The translations under genes and the position numbers were made by a program. Positions 41,552 to 50,333 of a DNA stretch of 64,000 nucleotides are shown in pieces (the stretch's first letter is position 1; the number at the start of each line of letters is the position of its first letter). The stretch comes from Caballeronia sp. dw_276 (lineage in GTDB: Bacteria > Pseudomonadota > Gammaproteobacteria > Burkholderiales > Burkholderiaceae): positions 124,001 through 188,000 of the forward strand of contig NZ_JAAVUV010000005.1 in NCBI RefSeq assembly GCF_018449635.1. The letters are read 5' to 3'. Below the pieces are notes generated by a model. That model saw only the letters and a list, made by a program, of their open reading frames with translations. It did not search any database and was not told the origin of the DNA.

Positions 41552-44386
41552 TTACTTGATATCGAGCCGCTTTTTCATGGCAGCGGAGATGCGTTGTTTC
41601 GTCTTCGCGTAGTCGGCCCACGGGTCGGCATCGAGTGCGTCGAGGCGCTCGTGCAGATTGCCGATGTTCCATTGATCGCCGGCGGTGGTGGCATCGAGTT
41701 CATCCCAGCCGATCGGCACCGATGCCCCCATTCCGGGCCGGGCGCGCAACGAATAAGCGGCAACCGTGCTGGAACCACGGTTGTTGCGCAAGTAGTCGAC
41801 AAAAATCTTGTCCTGCCGGTTTTGCTTGCCCATCTTCGCCGAAAAATACTTCGGCAAGGCGTTTGCCATGTGCTGCGCGACGGCTTGCGAGAAACCTTTC
41901 ACTTCGTCCCAGCCGGCTTGCGGTGTAAGCGGTACGACGACGTGCAAGCCCTTGCCGCCGCTCGTCTTGCAGAACGAAACGAGACCCAGTTCCTCCAGCA
42001 GTTCACGCGTGAGGCGCGCCGCTTCCTTCATCCTGTCCCAGCCAAGTCCTTCGCCGGGATCGAGATCGAAGACCATGCGGTCGGGTTTCTCCAGTTTGGC
42101 CGCGAGCGCGTTCCACGTATGCATTTCGATGGTGCCCATCTGCGCCGCGCCGACGAGCGCGCCGACGGTTTCAATGGTGATGAGCGCGGGATGGCCAGGA
42201 TCGATGCCCGGATGCTGCTTCACGTTCGGGATCGTGAGTTTCTCGCTGTGCTTCTGAAAAAACAGCTCCCCGCCGATATCCCCCGGCGCCCGCACCAGCG
42301 ACACCGGTCGGTCTTTCAGATGCGGCAGCATCCAGGGCGCGACGGCTTCGTAGTAGAGCGCACAGTCGAGCTTGCTTGCGCCCGTGGACGGATCAAGCAC
42401 GCGGTCCGGATGGCTGATCTTCACGCCGGCGATCATCTCGGTACCGGCGGTTTTTTTGGCGGCGGTTTTTTTGGCGGCGGTTTTCTTGGCGGCAGGCCCG
42501 GGTTTGACTTCCGGATTCAAAACGGCCTTCGAGGCGGTGTACTTTGCGGACTTCTTTGCGGGCTTCGATGCGGCTTCTTCGTCGTTCAATGCGGCCTCCT
42601 TCGTCGATTTTGGCTCCTCCTTTACGATCTCCTTCGCGGGTTTATCGGTTCTCAAACTTACGAACGATGCCTGGCGCACGATCCGCTCGGACGTCCATTC
42701 AGCGAAGTTGCATTCAGCGACGAGCTGGGGCTTGACCCAATGCACCGGAGTGCGGCTGCGTTCTTTCGGAGCCGACGCAAATGGCATTTTTTGAATCTCG
42801 CGCTTGTCCAGTTCCTTTTTGACATCGCGCAGGGTGTTCGCATTGAAGCCGCTGCCAACACGACCGGCATATTGCAGCTTGCCGTTCGTGTCGTAGACGC
42901 CGAGCAGCAACGCGCCGAACTCGCCACGGCTGCCCGTTGGCTCCGAATAGCCGCCGACCACGAACTCCTGCCGCCGCCTGCATTTCAGCTTGATCCAGCT
43001 GTTGCTGCGCCCGGACGTATAAACGCTGTCCCGGCGCTTGCCGATGATCCCTTCCAGCGCCATATCGCACGCGCTTTTCAGCAGATCGTCAGCGCCGAAT
43101 TCAAAGTCCGCGGAAAAGCGCAGCACGTCGTCGTCCAGTGGTTCGAGCAGCGCTTGCAGAATTGCCCGGCGTTGCACAAGGGGCACGCCTGTCAGGTCAT
43201 AACCGTTCAGGTAGGGGATATCGAAGAAATAAATGGCGATGTCTTGCGGACGATTTGCATCGAAGGCGTTTTGCAGTTTCTGGAAGTTCGGCAGATCGTT
43301 GTCGTCCAGCACGACGGCTTCGCCGTCGAGCCATACGCTCTCTACTTCGAGCTTGTCCAGCGCCTTGACCTGACGGCTGAACTTGTCCGTCCAGTCGTGA
43401 CCATTGCGCGTGAAAAATTGCGTTTGCGCGGCTTTTGCCGACTTGGCTTTGCCCTCGCGATCGATTCGAACCATGACCCGGTAGCCATCGAACTTGATCT
43501 CATAGGTCCAGTCATCGCTCGATGGCGGTGCGTCCACGAGCGTCGCCAATTGCGGCTTCATGGTAGCGGGGAACTTTGCCTTCACGGCATCCTGGATGGC
43601 GGGGTTATCGGCGAGGGTGCGCAGCGATTCACCGCTTCGGTTTGCGACGATATCCGGCCGTGGCCGCTCGGGACTCTTGCCCTTGTCTTTCACGGCCGGA
43701 CGTTTCGGGGCCGGCGCCGCTTTCGTTGTTTTAGTCGCGCTCTTTCGCTCGGTCCGCTCGCGCACTTCGCCGTTCTTCGTGCGCGCGCCGAGGGAATCGC
43801 TCATCACGCTGCCGGGCTTCTTGAGCAGGACGTCGTAATCGGCTTCGTTACGCGCTTCGTCGTCGCGTTCCTTAATCAGCAGCCACTGTTCCTTGTCGCT
43901 GTTGCCGCGCATATGGCTGCGCACGAGCGTCCAGCCGCCCTCCAGTTTTTCGCCGTGAAGCACGAACTTGAGCTTGCCTTTTTCATAGGTCGCGCGCGCT
44001 TCGTCGATACTTCCGATTTGCGGCTCCCACGTCCCGCGATCCCACACGATCACGCTGCCCGCGCCGTAATTGCCTTCGGGGATATCGCCCTCGAACGAGC
44101 CGTAATCTATCGGATGATCTTCCACATGCACGGCCAGCCGCTTGACCATCGGGTCCAGGCTCGGGCCTTTCGGCACGGCCCAGGACTTGAGCGTGCCGTC
44201 GAGCTCAAGCCGGAAGTCGTAGTGAAGCCGGCGTGCATCGTGTTCCTGGATGACGAATGACAGCGCACTCGCCTGAGCTTTTTTCGATGCACGCTTCGCC
44301 TTGGCTTTTTCAGCAGCATCGCCGGAAGGTTCCGGCGTCTGGTTGAAGCGCCGCATGCGCTGATAGGTTTCGAGTTTTCCGGCCAT
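41552..44386 (-). CDS. ligD: LigD, multifunctional DNA ligase D for non-homologous end joining
   Basis: A 944-residue enzyme with the Pseudomonas-type order. The 3'-phosphoesterase (about 40-165) has HDARRLHYDFRLELDG and HVEDHPIDYGSFEGDIPEG. The ATP-dependent ligase (about 290-600) has the adenylated Lys in EIKFDGYR and the motifs DGEAVVL and SWIKLKC. The primase-like polymerase (about 670-930) has DLDPGEGLGWDRM and SGGKGLHVVVPL. It repairs double-strand breaks held by Ku. The linker between ligase and polymerase contains AAKKT repeats encoded by two runs of seven A. It starts 35 bases after ku. Confidence 0.95.
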   Translation of the reverse strand: MAGKLETYQRMRRFNQTPEPSGDAAEKAKAKRASKKAQASALSFVIQEHDARRLHYDFRLELDGTLKSWAVPKGPSLDPMVKRLAVHVEDHPIDYGSFEGDIPEGNYGAGSVIVWDRGTWEPQIGSIDEARATYEKGKLKFVLHGEKLEGGWTLVRSHMRGNSDKEQWLLIKERDDEARNEADYDVLLKKPGSVMSDSLGARTKNGEVRERTERKSATKTTKAAPAPKRPAVKDKGKSPERPRPDIVANRSGESLRTLADNPAIQDAVKAKFPATMKPQLATLVDAPPSSDDWTYEIKFDGYRVMVRIDREGKAKSAKAAQTQFFTRNGHDWTDKFSRQVKALDKLEVESVWLDGEAVVLDDNDLPNFQKLQNAFDANRPQDIAIYFFDIPYLNGYDLTGVPLVQRRAILQALLEPLDDDVLRFSADFEFGADDLLKSACDMALEGIIGKRRDSVYTSGRSNSWIKLKCRRRQEFVVGGYSEPTGSRGEFGALLLGVYDTNGKLQYAGRVGSGFNANTLRDVKKELDKREIQKMPFASAPKERSRTPVHWVKPQLVAECNFAEWTSERIVRQASFVSLRTDKPAKEIVKEEPKSTKEAALNDEEAASKPAKKSAKYTASKAVLNPEVKPGPAAKKTAAKKTAAKKTAGTEMIAGVKISHPDRVLDPSTGASKLDCALYYEAVAPWMLPHLKDRPVSLVRAPGDIGGELFFQKHSEKLTIPNVKQHPGIDPGHPALITIETVGALVGAAQMGTIEMHTWNALAAKLEKPDRMVFDLDPGEGLGWDRMKEAARLTRELLEELGLVSFCKTSGGKGLHVVVPLTPQAGWDEVKGFSQAVAQHMANALPKYFSAKMGKQNRQDKIFVDYLRNNRGSSTVAAYSLRARPGMGASVPIGWDELDATTAGDQWNIGNLHERLDALDADPWADYAKTKQRISAAMKKRLDIK
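42449..42495 (-). repeat. 15-base tandem repeats with A7 runs inside ligD
   Basis: Three tandem copies of a 15-base unit encode AAKKT repeats near residues 630-645. Two carry a run of seven A on the coding strand (T tracts at 42452-42458 and 42467-42473); the third is interrupted. Such runs are prone to slippage and frameshift. Confidence 0.85.
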
Positions 44387-44421
44387 CGAAGGGTTCGCCT
44401 GGCTGTTGGACTGCTGGGCGC

Positions 44422-45354
44422 TTATGCGCGTTTGCGGCGCGTGGCCGTCTTGCGTGCGGGTTTTGCAGCGGCCGCGGGTTCTTCGGCGTCGGCCGCGTCG
44501 TCGCTTTCACTGGCGACGGCTTTGGCGCCGCGCTTGGCTGCGGGCTTCGTTGCGGGCTTGCCTTTCTTCAAGCTGCGTTTCAGCAACTCCGACAAATCCA
44601 GAATTTCCGCCGATGACTTGCTTGGCTTGCCTTCGTCGACTTCGGATACCTCCTCCGTGTGCCCCTCCTTCACCTTCTTCTCGACGAGCGCCATGATGTC
44701 TTCACGGAACGTATCGTGGTAATCGTGCGGGTTCCACGAGTCGCTCATGTCGTCTATCAGGCGCTGGGCCATTTCAAGCTCTTTCGGCGTGACGCCGGCT
44801 TTTTTCGGGTCTTCGTCGGGCAGCTTGAACTGGTCGAAATCACGCACTTCATCTGCCCAGCGCAAAGTGTTCAGCGCGAGCGCGGGGCCGACCGGAATCA
44901 GCGCGGCCAGATGCTGCTTGTTATGCAGTACCACGCTCGCAATTCCGACCTTCCCCGACTGCTTGAGCGCATCTCGCAGGAGCGCATAGACCTTCTCGCC
45001 CTTGCGATCGGGCGCGAGGTAGTACGGGGTATCGAGGGAAAGAAACGAGATGTCCGGCGCCTCGACGAACGCGAGGATATCGACGGTCTGCGTCGATTCG
45101 GGATTGGCCGAGCGGATTTCAGCGTCGCTCATCACGACGTATTTCCCTTTTTCGTACTCGAAACCGCGCACGATGTTCTCGCGCGTCACATCCTTGCCGG
45201 TGTTCTTGTTGAACTGCTTGTAGCCGATGGGATCCATCGAGCGTTTATCGAGCAGATTGAAGCCCACCTTCTCCGACTGCGTGGCCGGATAAAGCTGCAC
45301 CGGGACGTGGACCAGCCCGAAGCTGATTGCGCCTTTCCAGATCATGTGTGGCAT
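44422..45354 (-). CDS. ku: Ku protein, DNA end-binding
   Basis: A 310-residue bacterial Ku homologue that forms a dimeric ring on broken DNA ends and recruits LigD. The N-terminus MPHMIWKGAISFGLVHVPV is typical, and the core contains GFEYEKGKYVVMSDAEI and LHNKQHLAALIPVGPAL. After residue 255 comes a long Lys/Ala/Arg-rich tail (ends ARKTATRRKRA) that in other Ku proteins binds DNA and helps threading. The ATG at 45354 has GGAAGG 8 bases upstream and is chosen over the longer frame to 45474. Confidence 0.94.
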   Translation of the reverse strand: MPHMIWKGAISFGLVHVPVQLYPATQSEKVGFNLLDKRSMDPIGYKQFNKNTGKDVTRENIVRGFEYEKGKYVVMSDAEIRSANPESTQTVDILAFVEAPDISFLSLDTPYYLAPDRKGEKVYALLRDALKQSGKVGIASVVLHNKQHLAALIPVGPALALNTLRWADEVRDFDQFKLPDEDPKKAGVTPKELEMAQRLIDDMSDSWNPHDYHDTFREDIMALVEKKVKEGHTEEVSEVDEGKPSKSSAEILDLSELLKRSLKKGKPATKPAAKRGAKAVASESDDAADAEEPAAAAKPARKTATRRKRA

Positions 45355-45485
45355 CGCGCTGTGACCTTCCGACGAGCGGTTTATCGGCGTTGCGGTTGAC
45401 GGTTTTGGCCCGCGCCGACGGGCGCGGATCGTCATCACCCCGCAGAAAACGTGCCAGATGGAACAGCGCCGCAAGCTGCGGGTTT

Positions 45486-46043
45486 TTACTTGCGGCTCGC
45501 GCTGACGGTGAGCTTTGTGCCGTCGCTGAGCGTGACGGATTTCTCGGCGCCGCCGGTGGGCATCGTGAAATGCATCATCTGACTGAAGGAATTATCGGAG
45601 GGACATTGCAGCTTCTTGCCCGACACGGTCACCGGCGTCGCGGCGCGCGGCGTGTGGCCCTGGAAATTCAACTGGACGTCGGCGTCGCCGTTGCTTGCAA
45701 TCACCGCCGAAAAACGGATCTTTACCTGACGGACCGTCATGCCACTGGCGTTGCGAATGGACCCCACGTCCGGGCACGCGTCGGGCACGTTCTGCGCACC
45801 GCCTGGAGGATTGCTCTGCCACGTAAAGTCATCGGTCTGGCCCGAGCGGATTGTGCGGGTTTCCTGCTCGTTGCCCCACGCCTTCGACGCCATCTTGACC
45901 GTATATTTGATCGGACCGTCATTGGCGACTTCCGACATCACCTTGATGCCCGGCGTTGCATGCGCCGGCGAAATGAGAAGGCACAGCGCCAGCACCATGC
46001 CCGCAGGCAAGCGATGCTGGGCAAAACTCGTACGAACGATCAT
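45486..46043 (-). CDS. Exported protein of unknown function
   Basis: A 185-residue protein with an N-terminal signal peptide (AGMVLALCLLISPAHA, cleavage after AHA). The mature domain looks mostly beta: KYTVKMASKAWGNEQE, FTWQSNPPGG and QVKIRFSAVIASNGDADVQL. It has two Cys (VPDACPDVG and KLQCPSD) that may pair in the periplasm. GGAGG stands 7 bases before the ATG at 46043; the longer frame to 46190 lacks such support. I do not recognise the family. It sits between ku and an alcohol dehydrogenase homologue with no clear operon link. Confidence 0.65.
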   Translation of the reverse strand: MIVRTSFAQHRLPAGMVLALCLLISPAHATPGIKVMSEVANDGPIKYTVKMASKAWGNEQETRTIRSGQTDDFTWQSNPPGGAQNVPDACPDVGSIRNASGMTVRQVKIRFSAVIASNGDADVQLNFQGHTPRAATPVTVSGKKLQCPSDNSFSQMMHFTMPTGGAEKSVTLSDGTKLTVSASRK

Positions 46044-46214
46044 GCGTTGCCCTCCGTTTGCAGCCGTCACGCAAAGGAACGTACCGGCGCCGAGGAGGCT
46101 CGGACCGCGCGTGAGGCGCGTCCAGTCTAGCGCGACGCGCGCCGCGGGCTTCTCATGGGAAACCCGCGGCGTACGCGGCATGCAATGCAACGACCAATCG
46201 ATTCGGCCGGCGAA

Positions 46215-47231
46215 TCAGAACCCGGTCATCACCATCTTGCCGATCGCCCGCCCTTCTTCCAGAAGGCGATGCGCCTCGCGCAAGTTCGCCGCGTTGATCT
46301 TGCCGAGATCGCGGCCAAGCGTCGTCTTGATCGTGCCTGCGTCTATCAGTCGCGCCACTTCGTTGAGCAACTTGTGTTGCTCGACCATGTCCGGCGTGCC
46401 GAACATCGCACGCGTGAACATGAATTCCCAATGGAACGCAGCGCTCTTCGCCTTCAGCAATTCGACGGGAATCGGATTACTGTTTTCGACGATCGTGCAA
46501 ATGCCACCCTGCGGCGCGATGACAGCCGCGGCCGCGGGGAAATGCTTGTCGGTATCGTTGAAGATCAGCACGTAATCCACTTGCTCGAAGCCGGCTTTCT
46601 TCAATTGTTTCGGCATGTCGCCGAAGTGATCGACGATATGATCCGCGCCCAATTCGGTCGCCCATTTCGCCGACTCCGGCCGTGATGCGGTCGCGATCAC
46701 CTTCAGCTTCGCCACTTTCTTTGCGAGCTGAATGCCGATCGAACCCACACCGCCTGCGCCGCCCACGATCAGCACCGACTTGCCCGCATCCTTCCCTTCA
46801 GCCGATACCCCCAGCCGGTCGAACAGCGCTTCCCACGCGGTGATCGTGGTCAGCGGCAACGCGGCGGCGTGCGAGAAATCGAGCGACGCCGGCTTCTTGC
46901 CGACGATGCGTTCATCGACGAGATGGAACTCGCTGTTCGTGCCCGGCCGCGTGATGCTGCCTGCGTAGAACACCGGATCGCCGGCCTTGAAGAGCGTGAC
47001 GTCGGGGCCGACTGCTTCGATCGTGCCGGACGCATCCCAGCCGAGCACGCGCGGCGACTCCTCGACCTTGTCCTTCGGCGCGCGAACTTTCGTATCGACC
47101 GGATTTACGCCGATGGCTTCGATCTTCACCAACAAATCGTGACCGGTTGGTGTGGGTTTATCGATTTCCACGTCCTTCAACGATTCCGGATTGGAAATCG
47201 GCAGGTAACGGGTCAGGGCAATGGCTTTCAT
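46215..47231 (-). CDS. Zinc-type alcohol dehydrogenase-like oxidoreductase (quinone oxidoreductase branch)
   Basis: A 338-residue medium-chain dehydrogenase/reductase. The N-terminal GroES-like domain (VKIEAIGVNPVDTKVR) lacks the Cys/His zinc ligands, as in quinone oxidoreductases and the ZADH1/YhfP-like group. The NADPH-binding motif is VLIVGGAGGVGSIGIQLAKK near residue 155. It should reduce an enone or quinone with NADPH. AAAGGAG precedes the ATG by a short gap. It stands alone between the exported protein and the brnTA module. Confidence 0.87.
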   Translation of the reverse strand: MKAIALTRYLPISNPESLKDVEIDKPTPTGHDLLVKIEAIGVNPVDTKVRAPKDKVEESPRVLGWDASGTIEAVGPDVTLFKAGDPVFYAGSITRPGTNSEFHLVDERIVGKKPASLDFSHAAALPLTTITAWEALFDRLGVSAEGKDAGKSVLIVGGAGGVGSIGIQLAKKVAKLKVIATASRPESAKWATELGADHIVDHFGDMPKQLKKAGFEQVDYVLIFNDTDKHFPAAAAVIAPQGGICTIVENSNPIPVELLKAKSAAFHWEFMFTRAMFGTPDMVEQHKLLNEVARLIDAGTIKTTLGRDLGKINAANLREAHRLLEEGRAIGKMVMTGF

Positions 47232-47565
47232 TGGTGGCTCCTTTGAGGTTGAGCATGCGCTGCAAGGTATGGGCCCATCTTATGGGCTTTCAGCTTCGCG
47301 GAGAACCACGGTAATCGATAAAACATCTTCTTCCAAAGAACGAAGATTGTTAGCGCGACCTGACGTTGCCGGCCAACCGGCATAGGACCAATCCATCGTT
47401 TATCTCGAAAGAATAGAAATAGGAATCTGCTGATTTTTAGGGGCCTCCGGTAACCAGATTATTTGAAATCGGTCATCGAAAAGGGCTTTACAAAATACAC
47501 GGTTCGCTATTTATGGGTGTACAAAATAAATCTTGTACATCCACTTTTTTGGGGGTACATTATTA
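47232..47565. other. Gene-free stretch between the oxidoreductase and brnT
   Basis: No gene was seen in 334 bases, whose right third is A/T-rich. Two small inverted repeats are visible on the left: ATCTTC/GAAGAT (47325-47330 and 47342-47347) and TGCCGG-CCAA-CCGGCA (47367-47382). They could regulate the divergent oxidoreductase. The brnTA operator is on the right. Confidence 0.5.
47518..47539 (+). promoter_or_regulatory. Inverted repeat upstream of brnTA, candidate operator
   Basis: TGTACAA (47518-47524) and TTGTACA (47533-47539) are perfect 7-base arms around an 8-base A/T-rich centre. It lies 26 bases before the brnT start, where BrnA would bind for autoregulation. Confidence 0.6.
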
Positions 47566-47835
47566 ATGCCAATCTCGTACAACGCGTTAAAGAACGAGAC
47601 GAACATCCGGGAGCGTGGCCTGTCTTTCGAGGCTGTACGGGATCTTGACTTGACGAAGGCGCTGATTGTCGAAGACATCCGGAAGGTTTATGAGGAGCGG
47701 CGCTTCCAGGTATTCGGTTTGATCGAAGGGCGGCTGCACATGCTGGTTTTCACGCCACGCGGCGGCAAAATGCACGTGATCAGCCTGCGAAAAGCAAATC
47801 CTCGCGAGATAAAGAGATATGAACAAGCACATTAA
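47566..47835 (+). CDS. brnT: BrnT-family ribonuclease toxin
   Basis: An 89-residue toxin of the BrnT family, which has a RelE-like fold and cleaves RNA. The family opening appears as ALKNETNIRERGLSFEAV; LIEGRLHMLVFTPRGGKMHV and ISLRKANPREIKRYEQ supply the basic catalytic surface. The first ATG at 47566 follows GGGGG by about 10 bases. The longer frame from 47533 lies in the operator. It overlaps brnA by 17 bases, as usual for the module. Confidence 0.87.
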   Translation: MPISYNALKNETNIRERGLSFEAVRDLDLTKALIVEDIRKVYEERRFQVFGLIEGRLHMLVFTPRGGKMHVISLRKANPREIKRYEQAH

Positions 47836-48121
47836 AGAAAGCAACGAACACGCGCCGGACGACAATCCGGAATGGGGCGATGCGGACTTCGCCCGCGCAC
47901 GACCCGCCGCCGAAGTATTGCCGGAGCTTTACGGAGAGGAACGTGCGCAGGAACTATTGCGTCCGCGCGGACGGCCGAAGCTTGAAAACCCGAAGCTGCC
48001 GGTCAAGTTGCGCATCGATCCGGACGTCGTCCACGCGTACAAGGCGCAAGGCGACGGCTGGCAAACACGCATGAACGCCGCGTTGCGCCACTACGCCATG
48101 TCGCATGGCCTGATGAGCTGA
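47819..48121 (+). CDS. brnA: BrnA-family antitoxin
   Basis: A 100-residue antitoxin. The N-terminal half wraps the toxin (PEWGDADFARARPAAEVLPE). The C-terminal half is a ribbon-helix-helix DNA-binding domain (LPVKLRIDPDVVHAYKAQGD, then GWQTRMNAALRHYA). It should repress its own promoter through the TGTACAA repeat. It overlaps brnT by 17 bases and ends 13 bases from the convergent P450 gene. Confidence 0.88.
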   Translation: MNKHIKESNEHAPDDNPEWGDADFARARPAAEVLPELYGEERAQELLRPRGRPKLENPKLPVKLRIDPDVVHAYKAQGDGWQTRMNAALRHYAMSHGLMS

Positions 48122-48122
48122 A

Positions 48123-48150
48123 GGTTTCGGCCGGTCATTTCACCGAAACC
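48123..48150. terminator. Hairpin between brnA and the P450 gene, possible shared terminator
   Basis: GGTTTCGG (48123-48130) and CCGAAACC (48143-48150) form a perfect 8-base stem across the P450 stop codon. There is no T tract on either side, so termination is uncertain. Confidence 0.35.
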
Positions 48151-49352
48151 GGTGCCTCCAAAAAGCCGCGAAACCGGGCGCGTGGAGCGCGCAATGGCTC
48201 GCCGGCCAGCCGAAACGCAGGGAAGCGCGCAACGAACCGCCCGATCGCAATCCGTGCTTCAAGGCGCGCGAGCGATAACCCCGCGCACTGATGAATGCCA
48301 AATCCGAACGCAAGGTGCCGGTTAGGCTCGCGGGAGATATCGAATTTATCGGCTTGGTCGAACTGGTCGGGATCGCGGTTCGCCGCGCCAATGCAAAGCG
48401 TTACCGGCGTGCCGCGTGCTACGTCGATATCCGCGATCCGCGTATCCGCCGTTGCAATCCGGTTGCCGAGCTGATTCGAACTTTCGTAGCGCAGACATTC
48501 CTCGATCGTGCTTTCGATCAGCTCAGGCCGCGCCAAAAGCCGTGCGCGTTGCTCAGGCCATTGCGCGAGCAAGACGATGCCGTTGCCAATCAGGTTCGTG
48601 GTCGTCTCGTGCCCGGCGTTCAGAATGAAGATGCAGTTGTGCAGCAGTTCGGCCTCGTCGAGTCTTTCGCCGTCAGACTCGCTTTGAATCAGTCGCGTCA
48701 GGACATCGTGCTGCGGATCACCGGGATTTTTTCGGCGACGTGCAACCAGCGTCACCAGATAGTCGATGAATTCCGTCACCGCGCGATTGCCCTTCTCATG
48801 CTGCTGCGCCGTGAGCGCCGGTTCCAGCGCGCCGAGAATCGCGAGTGACCAGTCGCGCAACGGTGCGCGCTCATCGTGGGGAACATCCAGCAGGTTGCCG
48901 ATCACTTCAACCGGAATCGCCGATGCAAACTCGCCGATCAGATCGATCTCAACGCGTCCTGCGGCCTGGTCCAGCAGATCATCGACAAGACGCACAAGGC
49001 CAGGTTCCATCGCGGCAATCGCGCGTGCGGTCAGCGCGCCCGCAATGAGTTTGCGCACGCGCGTGTGACGCGGCGGATCGTTGAAAACAAGGCTCGTCGT
49101 GTGGTGTGCGAACAAGGGTGTATCGGCGCCGTACTTCGGGCCGAACTCCACCGTCTTGTCCGAACTGAAGGTTTTCGGATCGCGATACACCGCCTGCACG
49201 TCTTTGTAGCGCGTGAGAAAAAGCGAGCCGTCAGGCATTCTTTTGATCGGCTCGGTCGCGCGCAATGCGTCGTAGACCGGGTACGGATCTGCATAGAAAG
49301 CGGCGTCAAGTTGGCGAAGATCGAAGGCACGTGCGCGTTCGGTCGGGGTCAT
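48135..49352 (-). CDS. Cytochrome P450
   Basis: A 405-residue soluble bacterial P450 monooxygenase. The I-helix oxygen-binding motif AGHETT is at 246-251, the ExxR motif is E285-R288 (ECLR), and the heme-binding loop FGFGIHQCAG places the thiolate ligand at C356. The substrate cannot be inferred; it is of the class that needs a separate ferredoxin and reductase, neither of which is adjacent. The ATG at 49352 has GGAGA about 6 bases upstream and is preferred over 49412. It is divergent from serB. Confidence 0.92.
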   Translation of the reverse strand: MTPTERARAFDLRQLDAAFYADPYPVYDALRATEPIKRMPDGSLFLTRYKDVQAVYRDPKTFSSDKTVEFGPKYGADTPLFAHHTTSLVFNDPPRHTRVRKLIAGALTARAIAAMEPGLVRLVDDLLDQAAGRVEIDLIGEFASAIPVEVIGNLLDVPHDERAPLRDWSLAILGALEPALTAQQHEKGNRAVTEFIDYLVTLVARRRKNPGDPQHDVLTRLIQSESDGERLDEAELLHNCIFILNAGHETTTNLIGNGIVLLAQWPEQRARLLARPELIESTIEECLRYESSNQLGNRIATADTRIADIDVARGTPVTLCIGAANRDPDQFDQADKFDISREPNRHLAFGFGIHQCAGLSLARLEARIAIGRFVARFPAFRLAGEPLRAPRARFRGFLEAPVSVK

Positions 49353-49468
49353 GCGGGTCTCCGTAATATCTTTTGACGTTAATGATAGCGGCGGCCCACC
49401 GGCGTCCGCCATCGGTCGGGACCATTACAATGTCGGTCTTTCGCTGCTTAAATTTCCCGCCGCCCGCC

Positions 49469-50314
49469 ATGAACCTCGTCATCCAAAGCCTGGACCCGAT
49501 CGCCGATACCCACCTGAAACCGCTCGCCGCCCTCGCCCGCTCGCGGCAAACGGAACGCACGGCAGCGGACGGCACGGTGCTACGGTTAAGCGGCGCTGAT
49601 CCGCTGCAGCGTCCCGACATCGATGCCTACTGCGGCACACATCGGCTGGACTACGCATTCGTGGCGCCTGAAACGCGTCTGGCCGACTTCGGTCTGGTTG
49701 CCATGGACATGGATTCGACGCTGATCACGATCGAATGTATCGATGAAATCGCGGACTTCTGCGGGCTGAAAGCCGAGGTCGCGGCGATCACGGAAGCATC
49801 GATGCGCGGCGAGATCAAGGACTTCAACGAAAGCCTGACTCGACGCGTTGCGTTGCTGAAAGGACTGGATGCAAGCGCGCTCGAACGCGTCTACGAGGAA
49901 CGGCTGCGCTTGTCGCCGGGTGCGGAAGTCATGCTTGCGGGCGCGCGTGCCGCGGGCTTGAAAACACTGCTGGTTTCCGGCGGTTTCACGTTCTTCACGG
50001 AAAAGCTGAAGGCACGGCTTGGACTCGATTTCACGCGCGCGAACACGCTTGAAATTATCGATGGAAAACTGACCGGTCGAGTGACGGGCGAGATTGTCAA
50101 CGCCGAGGTGAAAGCGCGGACGTTGCGCGAAACGTGCGCTAAGCTTGGTATTGATCCGAAGCGCGCCATCGCCATGGGCGACGGCTCGAACGACCTGAAG
50201 ATGATGGCGGAAGCGGGGTTATCGGTGGCGTTCAGGGCGAAGCCGGTAGTACGGGAAGCGGCGACGCTCGCGCTGAATTTCGTGGGAATGGATGGTCTGT
50301 TGAAACTGTTCTGA
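49469..50314 (+). CDS. serB: Phosphoserine phosphatase
   Basis: A 281-residue HAD-family phosphatase, the last step of serine synthesis. The nucleophile motif DMDST has D80 and D82. SGGFTFF carries motif II, and GDGSNDLKMMAEAG carries motif IV. The first 75 residues are a regulatory-type extension. The frame is open from 49373; the ATG at 49469 gives the usual SerB N-terminus. It ends 19 bases from the convergent metC. Confidence 0.93.
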   Translation: MNLVIQSLDPIADTHLKPLAALARSRQTERTAADGTVLRLSGADPLQRPDIDAYCGTHRLDYAFVAPETRLADFGLVAMDMDSTLITIECIDEIADFCGLKAEVAAITEASMRGEIKDFNESLTRRVALLKGLDASALERVYEERLRLSPGAEVMLAGARAAGLKTLLVSGGFTFFTEKLKARLGLDFTRANTLEIIDGKLTGRVTGEIVNAEVKARTLRETCAKLGIDPKRAIAMGDGSNDLKMMAEAGLSVAFRAKPVVREAATLALNFVGMDGLLKLF

Positions 50315-50333
50315 GCGCCGCTGTTATCTGATT

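Noticed and set aside
41594..44260. An 888-codon open frame on the plus strand opposite ligD
   Set aside because: It lies wholly antisense to a fully recognised ligD and has no family motif. Long antisense frames are expected in GC-rich genes.
46140..46171. 9-base perfect stem CGCCGCGGG/CCCGCGGCG downstream of the oxidoreductase
   Set aside because: No T tract on either strand, and such GC stems arise easily here. Not called as a terminator.
47325..47382. Two short inverted repeats upstream of the oxidoreductase as firm operators
   Set aside because: Arms of only 6 bases; expected by chance at this length. Mentioned in the stretch entry only.
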